A stretch of 64,000 nucleotides of DNA from Rhodobacteraceae bacterium HLUCCA12 (GTDB taxonomy: Bacteria; Pseudomonadota; Alphaproteobacteria; Rhodobacterales; Rhodobacteraceae). Below, one piece after another: positions 53,001 through 61,400 of this stretch. Location: the NCBI GenBank assembly GCA_001314715.1, contig LJSV01000011.1, forward strand, positions 48,313 to 112,312, in the 5' to 3' direction. Both the position numbers and the translations under genes were made by a program. Below the pieces are notes generated by a model. That model saw only the letters and a list, made by a program, of their open reading frames with translations, did not search any database and had not been told where the DNA came from. Numbering within the stretch: position 1 is the stretch's first letter; each line of letters begins with the position of its first letter.

Positions 53001-55215
53001 GAATGCGGTGACGGCCGGAAAGATCGCTGCGGGCGCGGTGACGGCTGATGAGATCGCTGCAGGGGCGATTGTTGCGTCTAAGCTGGCGATCGGCGACTTC
53101 AGCAACCTGAACCCGGATCCAACTTACTCAGACCCAGAAGCATGGTCCGGCGATTTCACAATTAAAACCACCGGTAACCCAACGGATTGGGGCACGCCGC
53201 GTATCGCTGAGATAGAAGGCGAAGGTAGTGAATTCATTCATGTTCATGGACCTGCTTTCAAGGTCCAGCCCGGTGATGAGCTCCTGGTTTCTGTGAAGGG
53301 ATCGAATGTAACGGATGCAGGGACAGGAACTGTTCACCTTGTAGTGTATGATGACGACACTCTGACAGGGGCAACCTCGATATGGGGGTCTCCGTCCACC
53401 ATCAATTTTGATACTGCTGGTATTGAAGAGAAAAGCGCCACCTATACAATACCTTCTGGCAAGAACTACGCCCGTACGCGGTTCTACAAAAGCAGCAATG
53501 GCGCAACTCTCGTGAGGTTCGGTGCGATCCATGTGCGCCGGAAAGCAACGGGCGAACTTATCGTCGATGGGGCGATCCAGACCCACCATATGGAGGCAGG
53601 CTCGATCAATGCGGATCGGCTCGCCGCGAACTCGATCAGCGCCACCCAGATCGCGGCCGATGCCATCACTGCAACTCAGATCGCCAGCGGCACGATCACC
53701 GCGACGCAGATTGCGACACGCACCATTACCGCAAACAGGATTGCGACCGGCGCCATCACGGCAACGGAAATCGCCTCTCGCACGATCACGGCCGATCGGA
53801 TCGTTTCTGGGACGCTGACCGCCAATGAGATCGCCTCGCGCTCGATCACGGCCAGCCGGATTGTCGCCGGCACCCTGACCGCCAACGAGATCGCCACCGG
53901 CTCGATCACGGCTGATCGCCTGAACGTGGGCACGGTTCGGGCCGCACTGGTCGGCGCTCATGCGATCCAGGCTGAAAACATCGCGGCTGGTGCGATCACG
54001 GCGTCGAAGCTCACGATAACCTCTTTTGCGAACCTGATCGCGAACCCGGATTTCGAACTGGGCGGCACCGATTGGGTCCTTGGGGGCGACACGACGACCA
54101 CCGCGACATCACCGCAGCGCGGGAGCACCTGCCTGCGCGCGGATCGGTCCACCACCGCAAACTATATCGTCGCGCGATCCAACACGATCAGCTGCGATCC
54201 GGGTGACACATTCCTGCTGCGCGGTTGGGGGCGGTCGCTCTCGGGATTGACCGGTGACTTTTGGCTCCAGGCTCGGTTCTTGGATGACTCGGGCTCGGTC
54301 GTAAACACTCAGAACCTAGTTTGGGATGACACCAACGGAAATTGGCAGGAGCGATCAGGAATCGTTACGGCTCCATCGGGGGCGGCGCGGCTGCAAATTT
54401 ACCCTTACTCGGTGGCATCGGGCACGATGTTCTGGGACAACCTGTCGCTGACCCGCGCTGCGAATGGCGAACTCATCGTCGATGGGGCGATCGCGGCACG
54501 GCATATCGATGTCGAGGATCTGGTCGCTGACACGGCCTTCATCGAAAACCTCACGGTCGTCAACGCCAACATCGAAGGCAACATCGAGTCCGACAACTAC
54601 GCCGAATCCGGCGGCACCCCGACCGATGGTTTCCAGCTGGACCGCGACAACGGGAAGATCAAGGGCGTCGAGTTCACCGACCGACTCGGGATCGTGCGTG
54701 GCGCGATCACCTCGACCTTCTTTATCCAGGAGGCGGTCAGCTTCAACGGCAAGAAGGCGTTCGACACCTGGCACACTATTGGCACGCTGGAGTTCTTTCT
54801 GCCCGGCAATGACGATGGCCTGCCCGACACGGTGATCATCCGGCCCGAGGTCGGTGGCAAGCAGCCGAATTATGATCCGGAGTTTCCCGGCAGCACCGGG
54901 ATCTATTACGAGTTCCGGCTGCGGTTCTATCGATCGGGAAACCTGCTGTCGAACAGCGATTGGGCCCTCGCCCCGTTCTGGCAGTTCGCGAGCTACGGCA
55001 ATCAGAACGACACCTATATCGTTGCCACGTCCTATGGTTGCACACCCAGCACCGTGACCTTCTATGTCGATACCGCAGACGCGAACCTGGAAACCTGGGA
55101 CCGCATTGACATCCAGTTCCGGTATCGCCGCGACAAGCTGGATGGCACGTCCGGCAACGACAGCTGGGTCAATTCCGACACCCTGGAGGCGCGCGTGGAG
55201 TATTACTACCGATGA
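50041..55215 (+). CDS. Tail tip / host specificity protein J-like
   Basis: This 1724-residue protein starts with a hydrophobic segment (about 2-24), then gpJ-like domains (IPQSFPIGRRSVPGHLRYHNSHGG, VYNILRGIPLPDGNIYGG, fibronectin-like region). Residues about 650-857 hold four copies of a 45-residue unit (VDTLP...LYRWDGS-type). About 870-1020 and 1183-1327 are arrays of a ten-residue repeat (ITAxxIAxGx). Between and after them are carbohydrate-binding-like modules (FANLIANPDFELGG). It should contact the cell surface receptor. Confidence 0.88.
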   Translation: MRLLSLLLLAAVLVVCLGTPAQADPLSALFLSLKAFAGTTIGGLIFKVAAAFVPTMLGRLLAQKPKQPGVRIDGMTGGEEIPQSFPIGRRSVPGHLRYHNSHGGGDTPNEFYQMVISVSDLPGVALRRLRVGDKYTDLGETLHPKYGAPMLRFRRQGQDNGWIRFYDGTQTEADPDLVNAYENDPDEPWTDNHIGYGIAYAIITLRLNREVWQGLPEFRFVLDGIPLYDPRKDTSVGGDGSHRWDDPSTWESSENLAVMVYNILRGIPLPDGNIYGGRIPAEDLPLSNAIAGMNVCDVDLGNRLQFTGGLELRVDREPAEVIEELLKAGLGHISETGGVFRTRWGAPDLPVYSFTDDDIVITAPRQYDPFPGLQDTHNAIRVSHPSTSNLWEPVQTPIITNADWEEADGGRRLITQLSVPACFNHGQAQHLARAYIEDARRFRTHTIVLPPDAQVLEALDATEWSSDKEGYADKIFEVTEVEYLPFSLLVGVTLRERDPADFVPHPEEELPPPPELDPTPVDARTTPDTSWSLTPSSIRDAADEPRRPAFDIGVVPEAFRDARAIRYRAKVAATGEVITSGRFSPEDGSARVSDGVVAGESYEVEIRPIMDRETAWSDPKAVTVPDVRLRAGDLDDNILPDLFEEAGVSPIRIVDTLPASGEENELVWLRPESKLYRWDGSEWVTAAPQEFDWDDFPEDARPLRMVDTLPTNGEMDELVWLRPEKRIYRWDGSDWVPNVSEVDVDSFPPELRPIEVVTALPTSGNFEGRLVLFEGDIYRFHDGDWTRNVPAEAIDGELLEEQIGDGAINTAKFAAGLRPIEIVSTLPGTPHVQGRTVLLTTDNKLYRNTGSGWTAAVPADDIAGQIAAAQIAALEASKITGQLSNDQIAALAAAKLTGQIAETQISDSAISTPKLASGAITTAKLAADAVTADKVAANAITAAAISTGSVTTAKLAAGAVEADKIAASAVTADKVAANAITAAKLAANAVTAGKIAAGAVTADEIAAGAIVASKLAIGDFSNLNPDPTYSDPEAWSGDFTIKTTGNPTDWGTPRIAEIEGEGSEFIHVHGPAFKVQPGDELLVSVKGSNVTDAGTGTVHLVVYDDDTLTGATSIWGSPSTINFDTAGIEEKSATYTIPSGKNYARTRFYKSSNGATLVRFGAIHVRRKATGELIVDGAIQTHHMEAGSINADRLAANSISATQIAADAITATQIASGTITATQIATRTITANRIATGAITATEIASRTITADRIVSGTLTANEIASRSITASRIVAGTLTANEIATGSITADRLNVGTVRAALVGAHAIQAENIAAGAITASKLTITSFANLIANPDFELGGTDWVLGGDTTTTATSPQRGSTCLRADRSTTANYIVARSNTISCDPGDTFLLRGWGRSLSGLTGDFWLQARFLDDSGSVVNTQNLVWDDTNGNWQERSGIVTAPSGAARLQIYPYSVASGTMFWDNLSLTRAANGELIVDGAIAARHIDVEDLVADTAFIENLTVVNANIEGNIESDNYAESGGTPTDGFQLDRDNGKIKGVEFTDRLGIVRGAITSTFFIQEAVSFNGKKAFDTWHTIGTLEFFLPGNDDGLPDTVIIRPEVGGKQPNYDPEFPGSTGIYYEFRLRFYRSGNLLSNSDWALAPFWQFASYGNQNDTYIVATSYGCTPSTVTFYVDTADANLETWDRIDIQFRYRRDKLDGTSGNDSWVNSDTLEARVEYYYR
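52640..53095 (+). repeat. First degenerate 30-bp coding repeat array
   Basis: About 15 copies of a unit coding for a decapeptide such as AITAAKLAAN, with alternating ADK, TAK and AGK variants. The repeats are perfect in reading frame but vary in third bases, so they are old and under selection. Confidence 0.8.
53590..54020 (+). repeat. Second degenerate 30-bp coding repeat array
   Basis: About 14 copies of a related decapeptide (TITATQIATR, SITADRIVSG). It differs in sequence from the first array, with Gln/Asn/Asp-Arg-Ile instead of Lys at the sixth to seventh place. Confidence 0.8.
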
Positions 55216-55616
55216 AAACGCTGGTGTTTCTCAACGATGAGGGCAAGCCCAGGCGGCTGATCCAGGGGCGCCTGCATGAGCATGATGCAACCGGCGCCAT
55301 CGAAGCCGATCTGCCGCGGGACGTGTCGATCCTCGACGTGGCGATCGTCGATGGCGTCCCGACCTACATGCCCCGGCAGGAGGCCCCCCCGCCGGTCATC
55401 GTGCACGATCGCGCGAAAGGTTCCGACAAGGAAGCTGTGCGTATTCGCCGCCAGCGTCAGTTCCGGCAGGAGTCCGATCAGCTGATCGGCCCGCTTCTGC
55501 GTGGAGAGATCACGGCAGAGGAGTTCCAGGCGGTCGCGGACCGCATCCGCGCCGAAAACCCCTATCCCGAACCGACTGACGAAACCACTGAACCAACCGA
55601 AGTGACAGGAGACTGA
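55212..55616 (+). CDS. Tail fibre-associated protein of unknown function
   Basis: This 134-residue protein (MKTLVFLNDEGKPRRLIQGRLHEHDATGAIEADLPRD...) is coupled to the J-like gene by ATGA. It has a beta-rich N-terminus and a helical part ending in TDETTEPTEVTGD. By place, it could be a fibre or an assembly chaperone. Confidence 0.6.
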   Translation: MKTLVFLNDEGKPRRLIQGRLHEHDATGAIEADLPRDVSILDVAIVDGVPTYMPRQEAPPPVIVHDRAKGSDKEAVRIRRQRQFRQESDQLIGPLLRGEITAEEFQAVADRIRAENPYPEPTDETTEPTEVTGD

Positions 55617-55617
55617 C

Positions 55618-55809
55618 ATGGCGACCTACACCGTGACGCACAACAACGGCAGCACTGCCAATATCGAGGCCGATCGCTTCGAGACCGATGGTGCCGGCAT
55701 CCGCTTCTATGACGAAGACGACAGGGCCGTGGCGACCTTCGCCTATGGCCTGATCGTCTCGGTCGTGGATTCGGCAGTGACCTTCGCCGCGCCCCCTGAG
55801 AACGACTGA
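55618..55809 (+). CDS. Small beta-rich phage protein (63 aa)
   Basis: This 63-residue protein (YTVTHNNGSTANIEADRFETDG...AVATFAYGLIVSVVDSAVTF) is beta-rich and starts two bases after the previous stop. GGAGACTGAC acts as a binding site. Probably a small tail or decoration protein. Confidence 0.6.
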   Translation: MATYTVTHNNGSTANIEADRFETDGAGIRFYDEDDRAVATFAYGLIVSVVDSAVTFAAPPEND

Positions 55810-55862
55810 CGGGCGCAAGACATCGTCACGATCAGCAAACCCCGAAAGGAAAGGAAATCCAG

Positions 55863-56066
55863 ATGGCTAACAACACGGAAACCACGATGCGCGATGTCGT
55901 GATCGAACTGCGCGCGAAGCTGGCCGAGGCGAATGCCCTGGTCGAGTGGCTGCGCCAGCGCAACGACGCGCTCGCAGCATTCGCGGAATCCCAGGCACAG
56001 CGGCTTCAGGATATCGAGGCCGTCCAGCGCGATACCCCTACCGAAGCGGCGGAGGAAACCGGCTGA
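55863..56066 (+). CDS. Coiled-coil phage protein (67 aa)
   Basis: This 67-residue protein is almost all helix (VVIELRAKLAEANALVEWLRQRNDALAAFAESQAQRLQDIEAV), with heptads typical of a coiled coil. AGGAAAGGAAATCC is a clear binding site. Function unknown; position between tail and lysis genes. Confidence 0.6.
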   Translation: MANNTETTMRDVVIELRAKLAEANALVEWLRQRNDALAAFAESQAQRLQDIEAVQRDTPTEAAEETG

Positions 56067-56131
56067 CCCCGGTCCAGCGACAGGCGCTGCGTGATCTGGC
56101 GGCGCTGATCGACAAGGCAAGACGACAGTAA

Positions 56132-56151
56132 CCCGCTTAGGCGGGCTTTTT
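56132..56151 (+). terminator. Terminator between tail and lysis genes
   Basis: CCCGC-TTAG-GCGGG followed by CTTTTT. It reads on the plus strand and would uncouple the lysis genes from the tail genes unless antiterminated. Confidence 0.75.
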
Positions 56152-56175
56152 GATGCGCAGACGACAGAGGCTGTA

Positions 56176-56487
56176 ATGGCAGAGAGCAGGATCAAGCGTG
56201 AAATATCAGCCGGATCGCTGATTAACCTCGGCGCACTCGCGGTTGCTGTTGCCGTCGCCTGGGGCATCATGAGCGAGCGCGGCGACAATACCCGCGACAG
56301 CATGGATTCGCTGTCGCGGAACCTGGCCAGCGAAACTGCGAACCGACGCGACCAGACCGCGGCGCTGGATGCACGCATTCGGTCGCTGGAATCGGCGCAG
56401 GCTCGCGCAGATGAGCGGTTCAACAGCGTGCTGCAGGTGCTCGGCCGCATCGAGGCCCGCCTGGAGCGGATCGAGGGCCGGCAATGA
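56176..56487 (+). CDS. Membrane-anchored coiled-coil protein, lysis region
   Basis: This 103-residue protein has one membrane helix (SLINLGALAVAVAVAWGIM, about 16-34) and a long coiled coil (LSRNLASETANRRDQTAALDARIRSLESAQARADE...). It overlaps the next gene by ATGA. The layout recalls holin-associated or antiholin proteins. Function inferred from place. Confidence 0.6.
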   Translation: MAESRIKREISAGSLINLGALAVAVAVAWGIMSERGDNTRDSMDSLSRNLASETANRRDQTAALDARIRSLESAQARADERFNSVLQVLGRIEARLERIEGRQ

Positions 56488-56726
56488 GACCTGATCATAT
56501 GATGCACATGCTCGTCGGCGCTGCCATTACCGCTCTGGCCGTGTTCGCGGCTGCGCTGCTGGATCAGCACGCACCCGGCGCCTGGGGTCTGCTGGCGGCG
56601 GCGATCGCCGGTTTGGCGAAAGAGGCCCGCGACAGCCTGGCCAACGGCACGGTGCAAGGCAGCGATGCCATGTGGACGGTCGCGGGCGGTGTGCCTATTG
56701 CCGCTCTGTGGACGCTCCTGGGGTAG
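56484..56726 (+). CDS. Holin-like small membrane protein
   Basis: This 80-residue protein has two to three hydrophobic helices (MLVGAAITALAVFAAALLD, WGLLAAAIAGLAKEARD, MWTVAGGVPIAALWTLLG) and precedes an endolysin gene. Size and topology fit a holin that would form the lesion for lysis. Confidence 0.65.
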   Translation: MRPDHMMHMLVGAAITALAVFAAALLDQHAPGAWGLLAAAIAGLAKEARDSLANGTVQGSDAMWTVAGGVPIAALWTLLG

Positions 56727-56958
56727 GGCGCAGTCGCGCGAGCTCGCGTGCAATCGTGTCGAGTGCATCTGTATCGCCGTTGCGCGCGGCCTCAAGTGCC
56801 GCCTCGATCCGCTCCAGCCCTGGGTGATCAGTGGCGATCAGCTGGTGGTTCATATGCGCCACGCCAAGGGCATGGGAATAGACAGGCCGATAGGCCGGGT
56901 CGCGTATGGCCCGATCGCGCATGTCGTTTAGCCGCCGATGGAATCTGATGTTGCTCAT
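56695..56958 (-). CDS. Possible reverse-strand gene (87 aa)
   Basis: This 87-residue frame (MSNIRFHRRLNDMRDRAIRDPAYRPVYSHALG...) has a normal amino-acid make-up with helical ends and overlaps the end of the holin-like gene on the other strand by 32 bp. It fills a gap with no forward gene. Function unknown. Confidence 0.5.
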   Translation of the reverse strand: MSNIRFHRRLNDMRDRAIRDPAYRPVYSHALGVAHMNHQLIATDHPGLERIEAALEAARNGDTDALDTIARELARLRPTPGASTERQ

Positions 56959-57038
56959 TTCGCGCAGTTAGGCGCGAGCGATGGGTGTTCAAGTTCGCGC
57001 GGTCGTCGGTGAGGGATCGCCACCAAGAAAATCTAACC

Positions 57039-57063
57039 GCCCGGTCCATCGACCGGGCTTTTT
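57039..57063 (+). terminator. Terminator before the endolysin gene
   Basis: GCCCGGTC-CATC-GACCGGGC followed by TTTTT, perfect 8-bp arms. It reads on the plus strand 22 bp before the endolysin ATG. Confidence 0.82.
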
Positions 57064-57084
57064 CATACCTGACAGGAGGGCATC

Positions 57085-57762
57085 ATGACCACGTACCACC
57101 ACACCCGCATTCCCAGCGGCCTCTGGCGCTGGCGCTGGTTCTCGCCCGCCGAGATTGCCTGTCGCGGCACCGGCATGGTGATGCTGACCCCGGCTTCCAT
57201 TGATGCGCTCGACAAGCTGGATGCGCTGCGCGAGCGCATGGGGCACCCGCTGCATGTCACCAGCGGCTATCGCTCGCCCGAGCACAACCGCCGGGTGGGC
57301 GGTGCGCCGGCCTCCAAGCACATGGAAGGCATCGCCTTCGATATCTCCATGGCCAATGTGGATCCGCATCGGTTCGAGAGGGAGGCTAAGGCGCTCGGGT
57401 TTCTCGGCATCGGTCTTTACCCACCGCAAAAGCCTTCGGGCGGCAGGAACTTCATCCATATCGATACCCGCCGAACACCCTGGCGTGGGGCCCAGTGGGG
57501 TGAATTCCCCGAGCGAGAGGTCCGCTTCGAGCCCGAGCCTGAGCATCGGCCGGTGCGCGATGTCATGCGCGATGCCGCTCCAGCTGCAGGCGTCGGTGGC
57601 GCGATCGAGGGCGCGCTGATCGCAACCGAACCAGCACTTCGTGAGGCCGCGCCTTGGCTGCCCGACAACCTGCGCGGCACCGTGATCCTCGTCGCGATCG
57701 GTATTGGACTGGCGCTGGCCATCTGGCGCCTGACGCACCGGCGCAACCGGGGCGAGGGCTGA
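57085..57762 (+). CDS. Endolysin, M15 peptidase, with C-terminal membrane segment
   Basis: This 225-residue protein has a peptidase M15A-like domain: HVTSGYRSPEHNRRVGG, SKHMEGIAFDIS and NFIHIDTR supply the zinc ligands (His, Asp, His). It should cut peptide crosslinks of peptidoglycan. A membrane helix near the C-terminus (about 196-216, GTVILVAIGIGLALAIWRL) followed by basic residues is unusual for an endolysin and suggests membrane tethering. AGGAGGGC is the binding site. Confidence 0.85.
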   Translation: MTTYHHTRIPSGLWRWRWFSPAEIACRGTGMVMLTPASIDALDKLDALRERMGHPLHVTSGYRSPEHNRRVGGAPASKHMEGIAFDISMANVDPHRFEREAKALGFLGIGLYPPQKPSGGRNFIHIDTRRTPWRGAQWGEFPEREVRFEPEPEHRPVRDVMRDAAPAAGVGGAIEGALIATEPALREAAPWLPDNLRGTVILVAIGIGLALAIWRLTHRRNRGEG

Positions 57763-58088
57763 TGTTCGGCGTGGTGAAGTGGCAGAGCTATTCCACTGGG
57801 GCGCTGGTCCTTCTGCTCAGTCACGGGGCGTTTTATGGCTACGGCCGCCTGGATGGCGGCCGAGCCGTCGAGGCCCGACACGCCGCCGCTCAAACACGCG
57901 CGCAGCGTGCCTTATTTCGAGCCGCCGAAGAAGTATCCCAACGCGCTCTGGAACTTGAGAGCGCGCTGGACGCCCAACGTACCCGAGCCATGGAGGTCGA
58001 AGATGAAGCCCGTGCCAATCCTGATCCTTGCCGCATTCCTGCCGCTGACAGCTTGCGGCGGCTCCAGCGGCGCTGGGCTGCGCCTTGA
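57762..58088 (+). CDS. Inner-membrane spanin (Rz-like)
   Basis: This 108-residue protein has an N-terminal membrane helix (STGALVLLLSHGAFYGYG) and a coiled-coil periplasmic part (ARHAAAQTRAQRALFRAAEEVSQRALELESALDAQRTRAMEVEDEAR). The ATG overlaps the endolysin stop (TGATG). With the nested Rz1 it joins inner and outer membranes in the last step of lysis. Confidence 0.8.
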   Translation: MFGVVKWQSYSTGALVLLLSHGAFYGYGRLDGGRAVEARHAAAQTRAQRALFRAAEEVSQRALELESALDAQRTRAMEVEDEARANPDPCRIPAADSLRRLQRRWAAP

Positions 58089-58263
58089 TCCGTTGCCTCC
58101 GGCTGCGCAACAGGCCTGTCCGGCGCCGTCATCGTTTCTGAGCGCTGGCGACTGGGAGATCTTGGCGGGGCGACTGGGGGACGCACTGATCGCTTGCGAG
58201 GGGCGCCGCGCGCTGGCTGCGGGCGCATACGGGGGCGCGACTCGGGCAGTGGCTGATGAGTAA
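58003..58263 (+). CDS. Outer-membrane spanin lipoprotein (Rz1-like)
   Basis: This 86-residue lipoprotein starts inside the Rz gene in another frame. The signal peptide MKPVPILILAAFLPLTAC ends in a lipobox (LTAC), followed by a proline-containing GLRLDPLPPAAQQACPAP. The nested start is the hallmark of Rz/Rz1 pairs. Its length is a little more than usual. Confidence 0.8.
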   Translation: MKPVPILILAAFLPLTACGGSSGAGLRLDPLPPAAQQACPAPSSFLSAGDWEILAGRLGDALIACEGRRALAAGAYGGATRAVADE

Positions 58264-58475
58264 TCGTCAAGCGACCAAAGAATTGGAAGCGCTATCGCTG
58301 TCCAGAGGTGATAGGAAGTCTAGTGGCGCTGCCGTTGTGTGAGGGCATCCACCGCATCAGTTGACACCTCCACCAAACCGCGTTCTGCAGGAATTCGCCA
58401 CCGGAGGAGATGAAGGATCGGCACAAACTCAAGTCACAGTTCTTCAAGGATCTGTCAGGGTAATAACCGGACTGA
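58264..58475. other. Junction between phage lysis genes and glycan cargo
   Basis: No gene supported. There is no match to the tRNA-Arg 3' end. The minus strand has a 67-codon frame without any good start signal; it may be a remnant. Base composition changes here from GC-rich to AT-richer. Confidence 0.35.
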
Positions 58476-61400
58476 ATGCACTTGCTCATGGGCAACGCTA
58501 CTAGACAAGTCGGGGCTTCGAAGCTACGGCTTATCCGACAACGCGCGGCAATGCGGAAAATTCAGCTGAGAGCGGCCGATCCGGTTATGATTGACAGTCG
58601 TCGATGCGATAGCACCTTGGATTTATCGAACCCCGCTCAGAAGAGTGCGGAGGGCCTACTCGGAAATCATATTGCTTTGCAAGAGAATATTTTATCCTAT
58701 GATAAGGATTGGCAATATCCGGCAAAAACTGAGCAGCATGCGTTTCGAAGAATCCGGGATGCTGTGGTTGTTCCGAATGGTGTGACGTACGTTGCATATC
58801 CTTGGGCGACTTTGATCGACAAGCTCAAGAGCAATGCGAGCGACGCACAAGAACACCTAGAGAGATTCAAGGAATTTACTCAGCTCGTGCCGGACGGTTC
58901 ACTAAAGATTACTGTTTGCCAGCATATTGCATTGCGCGAGTTCCTTCATCTCTTCTTAGAGTGTGGCATTGGCGAGATTTTTTGGAGTCACGCATCTGTT
59001 TCCGGTTTGGGAAATCTGGATCTCGAAAATATATTAATAAGGCCTTTTCCGCTTTATCCAGTGCAGGCGGAAAGTGTGGCGCCCAAAGAAATTTTGTCGG
59101 ATCGCCATTATTTATTTTCATTTGTTGGTGCAAAATCAGAAGAATTCTACCTGACCCAGGCCCGCAATTGGATATACGAAATACTCAGAGATCACCCATG
59201 TGGAAAAGTGATCTTGCGCGATAAATGGCACTATGACGATGTTGTATATTCTCATCAGATTCACGGACACATAGAAGGCTCTTTTTCTGCAGTCGCACTT
59301 GTTGACAAAAACGCGTCGGCTGAATTTAGAGATATCCTGTTAAAAAGTGTATTTTCATTGTGCCCATCGGGGTCCGGACCAAACTCAATTCGCCTTTGGG
59401 AGTCGCTGGGATTGGGTGCGATTCCCGTTATCATGGCTGATTCCTATGTTCCTCCAGGGAACCCAGAGCTGTGGAAGGCCGCAGCGGTATTTTGCAAGGA
59501 AACACCAGACGCGATTAAGCGACTCCCCTGGGAACTGGAAAAGATATCGAGGAGACCCACGGCGTTGGAGAGAATGCGGGCCGCGGGACGCCAGCTATGG
59601 AATTTATACGGCCCGTCTTCATTTGTTACCGACGTCGAGAAACGAATGCTGGCGCTTGGTGAGATTGCCAACTTAGGAAGAAAGCTAGAAATGTCAGTCC
59701 GTGAGCTATTAATGGAAGCGCCGACCTCCAGGAATGGGATTTCTCAGAGTGTTGCTTCTACCGTTTTGATGATCTATAGCACTCAGCTTTTATTAGAAGG
59801 GCCGCGGTTCCTCGCTATTCTTAAAAAAGATCAAACTTTGGCACAGCTCGCAGCAATGTCCATGGAGGCATTACCCAGGGAACATTCTGCAGCAAGGCAC
59901 TTCGAGCGGATACTTGACCGACAAATCGATCTTTTAGCCTCGGATGGTCCGTTAGAGGGAACAGATCAGGAGATCTATCGAATCCCGTCTTCGATAGCCT
60001 GCCTTGTTGAGGCGTTGGGTTCCACATCTGTGAACCAGGTACAGTTTTCGGCGTCCCGAACCGACGAAAAATCAATGGCCAATGTGCCGTTTGAGTTATC
60101 TCGAAACATGGAGGGTTCGGAGGTTGCTGAAGCGTCGCTACGGGGTTTTACGACTCAGCAGGAAACCAAGTTTGGTGACCGAGTTGGTCAAGCTTTGGAA
60201 TCTGCTGAATCTGTGCGCTCGGCCGATAGCGATGAAGCGTCGCTGCCTCCACCGGCCCTGCCGCCGTCCGGGATTGATGATCGTGAATTGTTTCTTTTCA
60301 TGCCGTTTTACACACCACCAGACGCTAGTCGCGCTGCTGAGCTTCTGTACTGTCTTGATCGCAATCTGGAGACCGGGCTCTTTGCGCGCATCATCCTATT
60401 GATCGACGATGACAGCCCATTGCCACGACTAAACCGGAAGATAGATATTTTGCGGCTGAGGCGGCGTCCTACCTACCTCGACTGGGTTCGCGCCGCGCGG
60501 AAAATCTGCCCTGGTCACATTGCTGTTCTGGCCAACAGCGACATCCACTTCGATACGACAATCAAACGTTTGTCGGAGATCTTTTCGGCTGATGCCAGGT
60601 CTTTCGTCGCGCTGTCCCGCTTTGATCGTCGAGGTTCAGAATTGGTTGCGCATCCGAATCCACATTGGTCGCAGGACATGTGGGCTTTTATACCTGACGC
60701 TGACGACCATATGTTGAACGAAGAACGACTTGACGTAGCATTGGGTGTCCCTCGCTGCGACAATAAGATCGCCTATGTTTTTGCAACTCAGGGCTATACG
60801 GTTCTTAATCCGTTTCCTTTCGTGCGTTCGGTCCATGTTCACGAATCGGATCTGCGCTATTACAGCAAAAAAGGTGACGTGCGCGTCCTGGGCGGTGTTG
60901 CCTATGTGCACCCGGGAGCCACGCTGACAGAGCCTGCGGAACTGGACTTTGATATCTGGGCAATTCGGACCAACCAAGTCCGAGACGTCAAACTGAACCG
61001 CACACTTGAACGATGGGCTGAGGAGGCGCGGCTCGCGGAGAATTCGCGTCCGGCCTGGGTTGCTCATGATGCGGACTGGCAATACCCGGCCATTACAGAG
61101 CAGCACGCATTCAACCGGATGCGCGAGCTTCTGCCCACAGAGTATGGCCCCTATGATTCAGTCTATCTTGGCTTTCCCTTTGCCACGCTGATTGACATGC
61201 ATGCCCAGCATGGTGCCGACCATCCCCGCACACGGGTACTGCAAGCGGCGCTCGATGCTCAGGTGCCACAACTCAGGCGTTACAAGCAGGTGGTAACTGT
61301 CTCCCAGCACATTCGTGCGCGCCAGTTCGCCGAGCTTTTCATCAGGGCCGGGGTTACCGACCTATTTTGGTCGCATTGCGTGACCGGCGAGCAGTTCTTT

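Larger units (their letters stand above)
16677..58263. mobile_element. Lambda-like siphovirus prophage (right end not resolved)
   Basis: The region runs from an integrase beside tRNA-Arg through repressor, early genes, packaging, head, tail, host-recognition and lysis genes in lambda order. The left end is set by the tRNA 3' end. The last clear phage gene is the o-spanin ending at 58263. I cannot find a second copy of the tRNA-Arg 3' end, so the element may extend through the glycan genes beyond the window. All structural modules look intact, so it could be inducible. Confidence 0.85.

Noticed and set aside
53128..53961. Minus-strand frame of 277 codons
   Set aside because: Antisense of the repeat arrays in the J-like gene.
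52640..54020. Repeat arrays as a CRISPR
   Set aside because: The repeats are in frame, adjacent without unique spacers, and encode a repeated decapeptide. No CRISPR array or cas gene was seen in the window.
58292..58495. Minus-strand frame of 67 codons as a transposase remnant
   Set aside because: I could not match it to any transposase with confidence, and no inverted repeats flank it.
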